The translations under genes were made by a program, and so were the position numbers. Under the pieces are notes generated by a model. The model was not told where the DNA came from. It did not search any database and saw only the letters and a program-made list of their open reading frames with translations. DNA of 64,000 nucleotides from Lactuca virosa (Eukaryota; Streptophyta; Magnoliopsida; Asterales; Asteraceae), in contig CAKMRJ010000001.1 of assembly GCA_928212115.1 (NCBI GenBank), forward strand, positions 370,167,564 through 370,231,563, in the 5' to 3' direction. Numbering within the stretch: position 1 is the stretch's first letter; the number at the start of each line of letters is the position of its first letter. Shown here piece by piece: positions 44,620-57,846 of the stretch.

Positions 44620-45671
44620 AATGAGATTGGTAGCGAAGCTCGAATCATCATGGAACGAACCATGTCCAACAAGGTCCGATTGCGCCTCTCAGCTACACCA
44701 TTCAACTGTGGTGTCCTAGGAGGTGTCAATTGTGAGACAATCCCACATTCCTTAAGATAGTCAAGGAACTCAGTACTAAGATACTCACCACCACGATCGG
44801 ATCGAAGCATCTTAATGTTCCTGCCCAACTGATTCTCCACTTCTTGCTTAAACTCTTTGAATTTCTCAAAGGTTTCTGACTTATGCTTGATTAGGTAGAC
44901 ATATCCATATCTACTAAAATCATCAGTAAAAGTCACATAGAACCGATTAGCATCTCTTGTGGCGGTTCTGAAGGGTCCACACACATCCGTGTGTATGAGG
45001 TCCAACAAACCTTCACCCCTAGCACAAGTGCCAGTAAAAGGTGACTTTGTCATTTTACCAAGCAAACAAGATTCACAACTATCATCTGACTTTAGGTCAA
45101 ATGACTCCAAGACTCCATCCTTTTGGAGTTGGCCTATGCGTTTCTTGCTTACATGTCCAAGACGACAATGCCATAAGGATGCTTTATCTAAGCTAGTGGA
45201 AGAGTTAATACACAATACATTATTTCCTAGATTATCTACAACAGATACAGTTTCATACACGCCATCACAAGGTAATGCTTTAAAATAAAGAACATTATTA
45301 AAGAAAGCATCAATACTACCATTATTATTATCAAAATAAAAGGTAAAACCTTGTTTATACAATGCATGAAAGGAAATAACATTTCTTGCCATTTCTGGCG
45401 AATAATAACATTTATTCAAATCTAATGTAAACCCACTATTTAGCACTAAGGAATAAACTCCTATCTTGGTGACAGGTGAAGCTTTCCTGTTTCCCATGAT
45501 CAAGTTTATCTTTCCCTGCTCCACATTCTCACTTCTTTTTAGTCCCTGCAAATCACAACATATGTGAATACCACAACCTGTATCAAGGACCCAAGACTTA
45601 GAATGAGGTGAGTTATTAGACAATATAGTGTATATACCTGCATGGTTGGGTTTTACTTTCCCATCCTTCAA
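44550..45671 (-). pseudogene. Co-Y protease and integrase (second copy)
   Basis: SWVLDTGCGIHICCDL (protease D-T-G), LWHCRLGHVSKKRI..CESCLLGK (zinc region) and an integrase core with an intact triad: D in HTDVCGPF, D in RSDRGGEYL, E in VAERRNRTLL. At ALETAAH it is cut and joined to a repeated fragment of the RT sequence, so the integrase C-terminal part and RT N-terminus are gone. Confidence 0.9.
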
Positions 45672-46543
45672 ATTTTGCTGGTACTTTGGGCAGTTTCGCT
45701 TCCAGTGCGACTTTTTATGGCAATAGAAGCATTCAGCCTCATTAGGGTTAGCAGAAGGAGTGACAAAACCTTTCTTGGTTTGCTTGAAGAGGAGCCTTCA
45801 AGGGTCTTACCCTTGGTACCCTTAGAAGGGTTCTTTCTCTTCTTCCCTTTGCCATGCCCGATTGCCAAGACATTGGCCGCAGTTGGAGTAGGAGTAGGAG
45901 TAGTAACAACCGACTTACCCTTTAGACCACTTTCGGCGGTCTTCAAGAGTCCTTGAAGTTTGCTGAGGGTGACTTCTTCCTTGTTCATGTGATATGTCAT
46001 GCGGAATTGATCATAACACGATGGCAAGGAGTGAAAAATGATGTCTATTGCTAACTCCTCAGGGAAGTTCACATTCAGCTTCAGTAAACGGTCCACATAC
46101 CTTTGCATTTTCTGCATGTGGCCCGTGATGGGTTCACCATCCTTCATTCGGGTTGTTATCATGGAGGAGATTATTTCATATCGCTCTTGACGAGCACTTT
46201 GATGGTAGCGGTCCATCAAGTCCTGGTGCATCTCAAAAGGATAATAGTCCTCATAGGACTTTTGGAGCTCGGCTGTCATGGTGGCCATCATGATGCATGC
46301 CACTTTTGTAGCATCTCTTTCATGTACCTCATATTCAGCAAGCTCTTCTGGAGTAGCAGTTGGCTCGGGTACCTTCAGCTCCTTGTCGAGAACATATTCT
46401 TTGTTCTCATACCGAGTGACCATCCTGATGTTTCTGATCCAATCTGTAAAGTTGGACCCATCAAAGATGACTCTCCCACAAAGATTCATGAGAGAGAAGG
46501 AGCTAGTAGGGTTTGAGCCAGAAGTATTGTTATTGGAAGACAT
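45668..46543 (-). pseudogene. Co-Y gag (second copy)
   Basis: Starts MSSNNNTSGS at 46543 and continues SFSLMNLCGRVIFDGSNFTDW, the same family as Co-C2 gag. The core is complete through YHMNKEEVTLSKLQGLL and a lysine-rich stretch. A small frameshift near 45780 moves the zinc knuckle (CFYCHKKSHWKRNC, about 45735-45694) into another frame. It is close to intact and a plausible source of gag if the shift is an error. Confidence 0.88.
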
Positions 46544-47854
46544 CTGAAAAGAAGAGGGAATAGATTAGATTAGATATAGAGATAGTCCTTAACAAAACAC
46601 CCAAATGTAATATTAAGGCTAGGACCCAACACAATATTTTATAACTTAGAAGAGGGATGCCGTAATCCAAGCTATAAGATATTTGAAGGTAGGTGAATGA
46701 CGATTCACCAATTTCCACCATGAAAAACGAAATATTTAATTAGGTTTTAATTGGTTTAGAAACTCCTAGATTCTTTGAGATTCATTGAACTTTCTTCAAT
46801 GGCATGTTTCAATCTCGAGTGTGCCCTTCAAGTTTTGTGACTGGGATGCCGAGGATCACAAAACAAGGTGTGAAGTAACCATGCAAATTACTTGGTACCC
46901 TTAATGTATTACCCCTCAATCGATGTGTCGGTTAACCACACACGCTCCATCGATACTATGATAAACATTAAGTCACCCTTTACCTACCTTGTTAAGTTCA
47001 AGTTAGTGTGCCGGTTAACCACACACGCTCCACTAACGACTTAAACAAAGTGTAAAGTGTAATTTCATGGATTAGCACCTTATTCACATTTTCCTAAAAT
47101 AACTAAGATTGGGAATTCAATAAAGTTTAGTTACTTTAGTATTATCATTATACTTTTAATGAGAATTTATAAGTCCTTGTCCTACCCGTTCGGCTAACGA
47201 CCCTCCACCGATCAAGGAAGCGGTGGGTGAGAGTGGACACCCATTAAGTTGGCATTTTATAGGCAACAACCTTATACCCCCCTTATAGACCGGCTTCGTG
47301 AATGAGGCGTACTAGCGGTAAGACGACTTGATCTTATACATATATAAATATTATTAAACTTATAATATTATAAAGTATAAGGGTTGAATTTTAACTTTTA
47401 AAATTCTAGGGGTTGGAACTAAAGTTTTTAATATGACTTTACATGTTCCAAAACTTGAGGCAAGTTTTGTAAACTTTCAAAACTTTTCATTTCTCATAAC
47501 TTATGAGTTAATGGTTATTAAAAATGAAGACTCTTCATTTTTTGTAACCTATGTGTCTTTTAATGGTTATTTATAAATGTGACTTTTGGTTATCCATAAC
47601 TTAAGAACTAGTTATGGACTCCATTAAAACACATAAAGATCAAGAATTAATCTAATCAATTATTAGCACATAATTTCTATGATCTTCTAAACTCATATGT
47701 TTATGAATGTTCATATCAAAAATTTCAAGAATCGTAAGTACATATACAAAACTTGAAATTTTGATACGAGCTTTTGAACAAAACTTGATTTTCAAGTTTT
47801 TTTTTTTTTTTTTTGCATCAAGTATCAAATAAACAAACCCGACTCTGATACCAG
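46544..47854 (-). other. Co-Y leader with structured elements
   Basis: Minus-strand leader holding, in the same order as Co-T1: GGTTAACC hairpins (47037-47002, stems GTTAGTG/CACTAAC; 46954-46919, stems ATCGATG/CATCGAT, both perfect), GGCATCCC stem-loops (46863-46833; about 46687-46633, with a G-U where Co-T1 has G-C), and the GGTGAAT-CGTC-ATTCACC hairpin (about 46715-46698). A run of about 16 T lies at about 47799-47815. Confidence 0.75.
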
Positions 47855-48615
47855 TGATGGGTTTTCAGCATTCTAACTCCTATGGTGTACATGCAACCCT
47901 AGAAACCTTGGATCTATGTTTGACTAAGATACATGCAAATAATTATTTTTCCAAGGTTCTTATCCTAACTAGCATGGCATGGGGTACTTGAATCAAATAA
48001 AACTAGTAGAATTACTTACCTTGTAGTAGTAGTTGATTGCTTGGAGTTTGAGAGCCTAGCACCAATAATGTGGATGCCTCAAATGGAAGTCACAAATCAC
48101 CACAAACTTGGAAACTTGAGAGAATAGTCACAAACTTCTTGAAATCGGCCCTCTTAGTTTATACACATCAACTAGTGTGATTTCAAGAACCAAAGCCTCA
48201 TTTATATAGTGTGATGGATTAGGGTTACATCCATGTAAACCCTAATACCCATGTCTTTTCATTTCCATGAGATCCATGGGTTAAAGCTCCATGGAGTATC
48301 CATGGAATTTCCATGCAAGCCTAGCCCATTCCAAATAAGCATTAGCCCACACTATAAATACAAGAGCCCATATTTAATTAGTCATACTTTTGATCTCTAA
48401 ATTAATTCTAAATTAATTATAGATCAATACTAATTAAATAATATGATTTTATATTAATATATTAGAACTTATAATATATTAATAAATCATAACTTATACT
48501 ATTCTCAAAAGATTATCCATAAATTGTTCGGGTGAAGTGCAACCCAAATGGACCATGTCGGGTCGGGTCAAATACATACCAAATATAGTTATGGACTTAG
48601 ACACTATATCCAACA
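47855..48615 (-). repeat. shared Co-Y LTR
   Basis: A primer-binding site adjoins it on the left (so it is a 5' LTR) and a purine tract with conserved 3' segment adjoins it on the right (so it is also a 3' LTR). This is the mark of a tandem copia pair formed by LTR-LTR recombination. Confidence 0.85.
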
Positions 48616-51600
48616 GTCTCCCACTTGGATGAGTCTAATAACTATAGTTGCAAGTATGACTTCAGGAACCGATTAGCAATCGTAGCTCTTAAAACTCTGT
48701 TGAACTATGAAGCGCCATTTTAGATAAGTGATCATATAATCCTCTGTTCTAGATATCAGCTGGACAAATACATGGAACATGGTCTTGCTTATTGTCCAGC
48801 ATTTGTTTCCCGATTTCCGATTTGTTTGACATAGAACTTAACTGAACACATCAATTTAGTTCTGACCGGGCCGGTACATAGGTCAAAACAAAATCATCGA
48901 GGGGCCCAGATATCGCTTCTAATCCTAGAAGAAACAGATAAACTTCGACTCATATGTTTGCTCTACTACTTGTTAAATTACACACAAAAGCACGGTTTAT
49001 AACATCGAGTTACCAATGCGTTTTCGTGCAATCAATGCATAACCAACTCATAGGCAACAAATCATATCTCTAGGTTTGAAGACTTATATGATATTACCGT
49101 CTCACGATCACTCGAGATAAATTCCATGAAGTGATACAAGTGAGCGTGGTTGAATCCAATACTCAGAACTTATGAGCACTCATGAGTGTTGTAGCCCCGC
49201 TTTGTCTAACATCTTAGACCTCTACAAGCCAACCCATGACAGGTCTTGATTCATATCTACTTCCAACATATGACCGACTGTGGAGAGTTTGAATAATATG
49301 ATATAACCATAACATAATTATTCTGGAAGTCAAAACATGCAAAAAGAAATAATAGTAAACGATTGACAAGAGATAGCAACACTTTACTCATAAATAACAG
49401 CTTTATTTATCATCAAATGTCAATTACATTTACAAATTTCAAGATTATCTAACTACTAAAACTAATATCATCCTTCAGCCCTATGCCCGAGCATGCTGGA
49501 GATGCTTAGCCCGAGTCAGTCCCTTCGTGAGGGGATCTGCTGGGTTCTCATCCGATGATACCCTCTTTGCCACGAGGATTCCTTCTTCTATTCGATGTCT
49601 GATAAAGTGATATTTTCTGTCAATGTGTCTGGATCTCCATGATCTCTTGGTTCCTTGGCTAAGGCAACCGCACTATTGCTGTCACAGAAAATCTCCATTG
49701 GCTCCTTTATAGCTGGTACAACTCCAAGGTCTCCGATGAAGTTCTTTAGCCATATAGCCTCCTTTGCTGCCTCGCTTGCTGCTATATACTCTGATTCACA
49801 AGTGGAATCAGCCACTGTCTCCTGCTTGGAACTTTTCCAAGTAATTGCCCCTCCGTTAGGGTAAAGACCCAGCCCGACTGAGAGCGGAAATTATCCCTGT
49901 CAGTCTGGAAGCTAGCATCACGTACCCTACAACTTCAAGTCATCACTCCCACCAAGGTAAGGACCCAGTCCTTAGTCCTTCCAGGTACTTGAGGATATTC
50001 TTTACCGCAGTCCAGTGTGCCTTGCCAGGGTTCCCCTGATATCTGCTAACCATGCTCAAAGCAAAGGCAACATCAGGTCGAGTACACGTCATAGCATACA
50101 TGATCGATCCTACAGCTGAAGCATAAGGTATTCGACTCATTTCTGCTATCTCAGCCTCTGTACTAGGGCTCTGAGTCTTACTCAATCTGGCTTACTCTGG
50201 ATGGGTAACTCTCCTTTCTTGGAATTATGCATGTTGAACCTTTTCAACACTTTGTCCACATAGGTGCTTTGACTAAGTCCAATTAGTCTTTTACTCCTGT
50301 TTCTCAAATCCTTATCCCTAGGATATAGGCAGCTTCTCCAAGGTCCTTCATAGCGAAACACTTCCCAAGCCAGGACTTTACTTCCTGCAGGGTTGGGATG
50401 TCATTTCCTATGAGTAGTATGTCATCCACATACAGTACCAAAAAGCTGACTATACTCCCACTAGCCTTGATATAGACACAAGATTCATCTTCACTCCTTG
50501 AAAAGCCAAATTCTTTGACTTTCTCATCAAAGAAAAGATTCCATCTGCGAGGTGCCTGTTTTAATCCATAAATGGATTTCTCGAGCTTACACACTCTACT
50601 GGGGTACTCTGTACTGACAAAACCCTCTGGCTGAACCATGTAAACATCTTCAGCCAACTTTCCATTAAGGAAAGCGGTTTTGACATCCATTTGCCATATT
50701 TCATAATCATGAAATGCAGCAATGGCTAACAGAACCCTAATAGACTTAATCTTTGGCCACTGGTGAAAGGTCTCATCATAATCAACTCCCGGAGTTTGAG
50801 AATAACCCTTTGCAACCAGTCGTGCCTTATAAGTGTGTACATTACCATCCATGTCGGTCTTCTTCTTGAAGATCCATTTGCACCCAACTATCTTACGATC
50901 AGGTACATTGTCAACCAAGTTCCAAACTTGATTGTCATACATGGACTGTATCTCGCTATCCATAGCCTCTTTCCATTTAGCAGCCTCAGGGCCTGCCATG
51001 GCTTCCGTGTAGCTGTTAGGCTCATCCAGTTTACCAGTGTGTTATCACTGATAAGTGTCTCACCTTCTGCAGTAATATGAAAACCATAATAATGCTCAGG
51101 TGCATTCCTAACTCTGGTGGAACGCCTCAGAGGTATAGATTCTTCAGTCGGCTCAACAGGAGTTTTCCTCCCAGGTTGAGGGCTAGGGTTTGAGGTTCCT
51201 TCACCACTTGACTCTTGAATTTCTCAAGGTCAATTTGCCTCCCACTGTCTCCTTGGCTCATGAATTCTCTCTCTCGAAAGAATCCTCTTCTTGCTACAAG
51301 ACCACATTATCACTGGGTCTGTAGAAGATGTAACCAAAGGATTTCTGTGGGGAGCCGATGAAAATACACCTTTCGCTTCGGGGTTCGAGCTTATCGTGAG
51401 TCTCGCGTCTCACGAAAGCCTCGCAACCCCAAATCTTGATGTGGTCTAGATTGGGAACTTTTCCAGTCCACACTCGTGAGGTGTTTTGGCAACCTTCTTT
51501 GTAGGGACTAGATTAAGGATATGGGCGGCAGTCTCTAAGGCATACCCCCAAAATGAGATTGGTAGCGAAGCTCGATCATCATGGAACGAACCATGTCCAA

Positions 51601-53126
51601 CAAGGTCCGATTGCGCCTCTCAGCTACACCATTCAACTGTGGTGTCCTAGGAGGTGTCAATTGTGAGACAATCCCACATTCCTTAAGATAGTCAAGGAAC
51701 TCAGTACTAAGATACTCACCACCACGATCGGATCGAAGCATCTTAATGTTCCTGCCCAACTGATTTTCCACTTCTGCTTAAACTCTTTGAATTTCTCAAA
51801 GGTTTCTGACTTATGCTTGATTAGGTAGACATATCCATATCTACTAAAATCATCAGTAAAAGTCACATAGAACCGATTAGCATCTCTTGTGGCGGTTCTG
51901 AAGGGTCCACACACATCCGTGTGTATGAGGTCCAACAAACCTTCACCCCTAGCACAAGTGCCAGTAAAAGGTGACTTTGTCATTTTACCAAGCAAACAAG
52001 ATTCACAACTATCATCTGACTTTAGGTCAAATGACTCCAAGACTCCATCCTTTTGGAGTTGGCCTATGCGTTTCTTGCTTACATGTCCAAGACGACAATG
52101 CCATAAGGATGCTTTATCTAAGCTAGTGGAAGAGTTAATACACAATACATTATTTCCTAGATTATCTACAACAGATACAGTTTCATACACGCCATCACAA
52201 GGTAATGCTTTAAAATAAAGAACATTATTAAAGAAAGCATCAATACTACCATTATTATTATCAAATAAAAGGTAAAACCTTGTTTATACAATGCATGAAA
52301 GGAAATAACATTTCTTGCCATTTCTGGCGAATAATAACATTTATTCAAATCTAATGTAAACCCACTATTTAGCACTAAGGAATAAACTCCTATCTTGGTG
52401 ACAGGTGAAGCTTTCCTGTTTCCCATGATCAAGTTTATCTTCCCTGCTCCACATTCTCACTTCTTTTTAGTCCCTGCAAATCACAACATATGGTGAATAC
52501 CAACAACCTGTATCAAGGACCCAAGACTTAGAATGAGGTGAGTTATTAGACAATATAGTGTATATACCTGCATGGTTGGGTTTTACTTTCCCATCCTTCA
52601 AATTTTGCTGGTACTTTGGGCAGTTTCGCTTCCAGTGCGACTTTTTATGGCAATAGAAGCATTCAGCCTCATTAGGGTGACAAAACCTTTCTTGGTTTTG
52701 CTTGAAGAGGAGCCTTCAAGGGTCTTACCCTTGGTACCCTTAGAAGGGTTTTCTTTCTCTTCTTCCCTTTGCCATGCCCGATTGCCAAGACATTGGCCGC
52801 AGTTGGAGTAGGAGTAGGAGTAGTAACAACCACCGACTTACCCTTTAGACCACTTTCGGCGGTCTTCAAGAGTCCTTGAAGTTTGCTGAGGGTGACTTCT
52901 CCTTGTTCATGTGATATGTCTGCGGAATTGATCATAACACGATGGCAAGGAGTGAGTTTACAACATTTAACTCCTAAATCGTGATGTTCTTGATTATTGG
53001 ATAGTGAGATCTCATAAGTTGAACAACTTTAGGAGTCCGCCAGGCCATTAAGGCATTTGGTGCATGGATCTAGATTATTGTGAGGCTTGGTACCATGCAT
53101 GGATCTTTAGGTCAAAAACCCTCATT
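48215..53126. repeat. left copy of a 4.9-kb sequence repeated across the N gap
   Basis: It matches 53140-58020 over its whole length, including the identical junction between broken Co-Y gag and LTR-E sequence (52955 and 57846). The copies differ mainly by one-base insertions and deletions in runs. That pattern and the gap between them point to two overlapping contig ends that were not merged. Confidence 0.8.
48616..52955 (-). pseudogene. Co-Y-type copia: 3' segment to broken gag (third copy)
   Basis: Minus strand. It keeps the RT region deleted in the second copy: KWIFKKKTDMDGNVHTYKAR, ETFHQWPKIKSIR (shifted), QMDVKTAFLNGKL, LYVDDILLIG (about 50999-50304). It also has integrase (HTDVCGPF, RSDRGGEYL, VAERRNRTLL), the protease region and the C-terminal half of gag. 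It is cut into many short ORFs by single-base indels. gag breaks off at 52955 (in SLPSCYDQF) and joins LTR-E-like sequence, so gag N-terminus, leader and 5' LTR are missing. Confidence 0.85.
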
Positions 53127-53139
53127 NNNNNNNNNNNNN
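53127..53139. other. assembly gap (13 N)
   Basis: Thirteen Ns. The flanks are copies of each other (see 48215-53126), so the gap probably does not stand for missing sequence. Confidence 0.98.
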
Positions 53140-56100
53140 TGGATTAGGGTTACATCCATGCAAACCCTAATACCCATGTCTTTTCATTTCCATAGATCCA
53201 TGGGTTAAAGCTCCATGGAGTATCCATGGAATTTCCATGCAAGCCTAGCCCATTCCAAATAAGCATTAGCCCACCTATAAATACAAGAGCCCATATTTAT
53301 TAGTCATACTTTTGATCTCTAAATTAATTCTAAATAATTATAGATCAATACTAATTAATAATATGATTTATATTAATATATTAGAACTTATAATATATTA
53401 ATAAATCATAACTTATCCTATTCTCAAAAGATTATCCATAAATTGTTCGGGTGAAGTGCAACCCAAAGGGACCTGTCGGGTCGGGTCAATACATACCAAA
53501 ATAATAGTTATGGACTTAGACACTATATCCCAACATCTCCCAATGGATGAGTCTAATAACTATAGTTGCAAGTATGACTTCAGGAACCGATTAGCAATCG
53601 TAGCTCTTAAAACTCTGTTTGACTATGAAGCGCAATTTTAGATACGTGATCATATAATCCTCTGTTTCAGATATCAGCTGGACAAATACATGGAACATGG
53701 TATTGCTTATTGTCCAGCATTGTTTCCCGATTCCGATTGTTTGACATAGCATTACTGAACACATCAATTTAGTTCTGACCGGGCCCGGTACATAGGCAAA
53801 ACAAAATCACGAGGGGCCCAGATATCGCTTCTAATCCCTAGAAAGAAACAGATAAACTTCAACTCATATATTTGCTCTACTACTTGTTAAATTACACACA
53901 AAGCACGTTTTATAAAATCGAGTTACCAATGCATTTTCGTGCAATCAATGCATAACCAACTCATAGGCAACAATCATATATCTAGGTTGAAGACTTATAG
54001 GAATTATTAACCGTCTCACTTCACTCGAGATAAATTCCATGAAGTGATACAGTGAGCGTGGTTGAATCCAATACTCAGAACTTATGAGCACTCATGAGTG
54101 TTGTAGCCCCGCTTTGTCTAACATCTTAGACCTCTACAAGCCAACCCGATGACAGTCTTGATTCATATCTACTTCCAAACATATGACCGACTGTGGAGAG
54201 TTTGAATAATATGATATAAACCATAACATAATTATCTGGAAGTCAAAACATGCAAAAAAGAAATAATAGTAAACGATTGACAAGAGATAGCACACTTACT
54301 CATAAATAACAGCTTTATTTATCATCAAAGTGAATTACATTTTACAAATTTCAAGATTATCTAACTACTAAAACTAATATCATCCTTCAGCCCTATGCTC
54401 CGAGCATGCTGGAGAGATGCTTAGCCGAGTCAGTCCCTTCGTGAGGGGATCTGCTGGGTTCTCATCCGATGATACCCTCTTTGGCCACGAGGATTCCTTC
54501 TTCTATTCGATGTCTGATAAAGTGATATTTTCCTGTCAATGTGGCTGGTCTCCCATATCTTGGTTCCTCGGCTAAGCAACCGCACTATTGCGTGTCATAG
54601 AAAATCTCCTTGGCTCCTTATAGCTGGTACAACTCCAAGGTCTCCGATGAAGTTCTTTAGCCATATAGCCTCCTTTGCTGCCTTGCTTGCTGCTATATAC
54701 TCTGATTCACAAGTGGAATCAGCCACTTTATCTTGCTTGGAACTTTTCCAAGTAATTGCCCCTCCATTTAGGGTAAAGACCCAGCCCGACTGAGAGCGGA
54801 AATTATCCTTTCAGTCTGGAAGCTAGCATCACTATACCCCTGCTACGTCAAGTCATCACTCCCCCAAGGGTAAGGAACCCAGTCCTTAGTCCTCGCAGGT
54901 CTTGAGAATATTCTTTACCGATGTCCAGTGTGCCTTGCCAGGATTCCCCTGATACTGTTGACCATGCTCAAAGCAAAGGCAACATCAGGACGAGTACCCT
55001 TCATAGCATACATGATTGAGCCTACAGCGGAGCATATGGTACTCGACTCATTTCTGCTATCTCAGCCTCTGTACTCGGACTCTGTGTTTTACTCAATCTG
55101 GCGTTACACTGGATAGGTAACTCACCTTTCTTGGATTATGCATGTTGAACCTTTTCAACACTTGTCACATAGGTGCTTTGACTAAGTCCAATTAGTCTTT
55201 TACTCCTGTTTCTCAAACTCCTTATCCCTAGGATATAGCAACTTCTCCAAGGTCCTTCATAGCGAAAACTTCCCAAGCCAGACTTTACTTCCTGCAGGTT
55301 CGGATGTCATTTCCTATGATAGTATGTCTCCACATACAGTACCAAAAAGCTGACTATACTCCCACTAGCCTTGATATAGACACAAGATTCATCTTCACTC
55401 CTTGAAAAGCCAAATTCTTTGACTTTCTCATCAAAGAAATGATTCCATCTGCGAGGTGCCTGTTTTAATCCATAAATGGCTTTCTCGAGCTTACACACTC
55501 TACTGGGGTACTCTGTACTGACAAAACCCTCTGGCTGAACATGTAAACATCTTCAGCCAACTTTCCATTAAGGAAAGCGGTTTTGACATCCATTTGCCAT
55601 ATTTCATAATCATGAAATGCAGCAATGGCTAACAGAACCCTAAAGACTTAATCTTGGCCACTGGTGAAAAGGTCTCATCATAATCAACTCCTCCCGGAGT
55701 TTGAGAATAACCCTTTGCAACCAGTCGTGCCTTATAAGTGTGTACATTACCATCCATGTCGGTCTTCTTCTTGAAGATCCATTTGCAACCCAACTATCTT
55801 ACGATCGGTACATTGTCAACCAAGTTCCAACATGATTGTCATACATGGACTGTATCTCGCTATCCATAGCCTCTTTCCATTTAGCAGCCTCAGGGCCTGC
55901 CATGGCTTCCGGTAGCTGTTAGGCTCATCCAGTTTTACCAGTGTGTTATCACTGATAAGTGTCTCACCTTCTGCAGTAATATGAAAACCATAATAATGCT
56001 CAGGTGCATTCTACTCTGGTGGAACGCCTCAGAGTATAGATTCTTCAGTCGGCTCAACAGGAGTTTCCTCCTCAGGTTTGAGGGCTAGGGTTGGAGGTTC

Positions 56101-57846
56101 CTTCACACTTGACTCTTGAATTTCCTCAAGGTCAATTTGCCTCCCACTGTCTCCTTGGCTCATGAATCTCTCTCTCGAAAGAATCCTCTTCTTGCTACAA
56201 AGAACCAAATTATCACTGGGTCTGTAGAAGATGTAACCAAAGGATTCTGTGGGTAGCCGATGAAAATACACCTTTCGCTTCGGGGTTTCGAGCTTATCGT
56301 GAGTCTCGCGTCTCACGAAAGCCCGCAACCCCAAATCTTGATGTGGTCTAGATTGGGAACTTTCCAGTCCACACCTCGTGAGGGTGTTTTGGCACCTTCT
56401 TTGTAGGGACTAGATTAAGGATATGGGCGGCAGTCTCTAAGGCTAACCCCCAAAAATGAGATTGTTAGCGAAGCTCGAGATCAATCATGGAACGAACCAT
56501 GTCCAACAAGGTCATTGCGCCTCTCAAGCTACACCATTCAACGTGGTGTCCTGGAGGTGTCAATTGTGAGACAATCCCACGTTCCTTAAGATAGTCAAGG
56601 AACTCAATACTAAGATACTCACCACCACGATCGGATCGAAGCATCTAAATGTTCTGCCCACTGATTTTCCACTTCTTTGCTTAAACTCTTTGAATTTCTC
56701 AAAGGTTTCTGACTTATGCTTGATTAGGTAGACATCCATATCTACTAAAATCATCAGTAAAAGTTCCATAGAACCGATTAGCATCTCTTGTGGCGGTTTC
56801 TGAAGGGTCCACACACATCCGTGTTGTATGAGGTCCAACAAACCTTCACCCCTAGCACAAGTGCCAGTAAAGGTGACTTTGTCATTTTACCAGCAAACAG
56901 ATTCACAACTATCATCTGACTTTAGGTCAAATGACTCCAAGACTCCATCCTTTTGGAGTTGGCCTATGCGTTTCTTGCTTACATGTCCAAGACGACAATG
57001 CCATAAGGATGCTTTATCTAATCTAGTGGAAGAGTTAATACACAATACATTATTTCCTAGATTATCTACACAGATACAGTTTCATACACGCCATCACAAG
57101 GTAATGCTTTAAAATAAAGAACATTATTAAAGAAAGCATCAATACTACCATTATTATATCAAAATAAAAGGTAAAACCTTGTTTATACAATGCATGAAAG
57201 GAAATAACATTTCTTGCCATTTCTGGCGAATAATAACATTTATTTCAAATCTAATGTAAACCCACTATTTAGCACTAAGGAAAAACTCCTATCTGGTGAC
57301 AGGTGAAGCTTTCCTGTTTCCCATGATCAAGTTATACTTTCCCTGCTCACAGTCTCACTTCTTTTTAGTCCTGCAAATCACAACATATGTGAATACCACA
57401 ACCTGTATCAAGGACCCAAGACGTAGAATGAGGTGAGTTATAGACAATATAGTGTATATAACTGCATGGTTGGGTTTTACTTTCCCATCCTTCAAATTTT
57501 GCTGGTACTTTGGGCAGTTTCGCTTCCAGTGCGACTTTTTATGGCAATAGAAGCATTCAGCCTCATTAGGGTGACAAAACCTTTCTTGGTTTTGCTTGAA
57601 GAGGAGCCTTCAAGGGTCTTACCCTTGGTACCCTTAGAAGGGTTCTTTCTCTTCTTCCCTTTGCCATGCCCGATTGCCAAGACATTGGCCGCAGTTGGAG
57701 TAGGAGTAGGAGTAGTAACAACCGACTTACCCTTTAGACCACTTTCGGCGGTCTTCAAGAGTCCTTGAAGTTTGCTGAGGGTGACTTCTTCCTTGTTCAT
57801 GTGATATGTCATGCGGAATTGATCATAACACGATGGCAAGGAGTGA
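53140..57846 (-). pseudogene. Co-Y-type copia, right-hand duplicate beside the gap (fourth copy)
   Basis: LTR part 53140-53535, then 3' segment, RNase H, RT, integrase, protease and gag C-terminal half on the minus strand, ending at the same gag breakpoint. Indels are denser here than in the third copy, mostly single bases lost or gained, and no frame exceeds about 115 codons. I read this as low-quality sequence of the same locus as 48215-52955 rather than a separate element. Confidence 0.8.

Larger units (their letters stand above)
41830..48615 (-). mobile_element. Co-Y (second copy): copia with both LTRs, pol deletion
   Basis: Minus strand: 5' LTR 48615-47855 (761 bp), primer-binding site (TGGTATCAGAGTC, reverse of 47841-47853), leader 47840-46544, gag-pol 46543-43460, conserved 3' segment, purine tract, 3' LTR 42592-41830 (763 bp). 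The two LTRs differ at roughly a dozen positions by eye. A deletion joins integrase directly to RT. Beyond 48615 a second copia 3' end begins without any target-site duplication, so this LTR is shared. Confidence 0.9.

Noticed and set aside
44959..45288. Plus-strand ORFs opposite copia pol (also 45642-45956, 51889-52218, 57433-57768)
   Set aside because: They are antisense shadows of the minus-strand copia frame.
52166..52432. Many short frames in the third and fourth Co-Y copies as separate small genes
   Set aside because: They are pieces of one copia polyprotein split by single-base indels.
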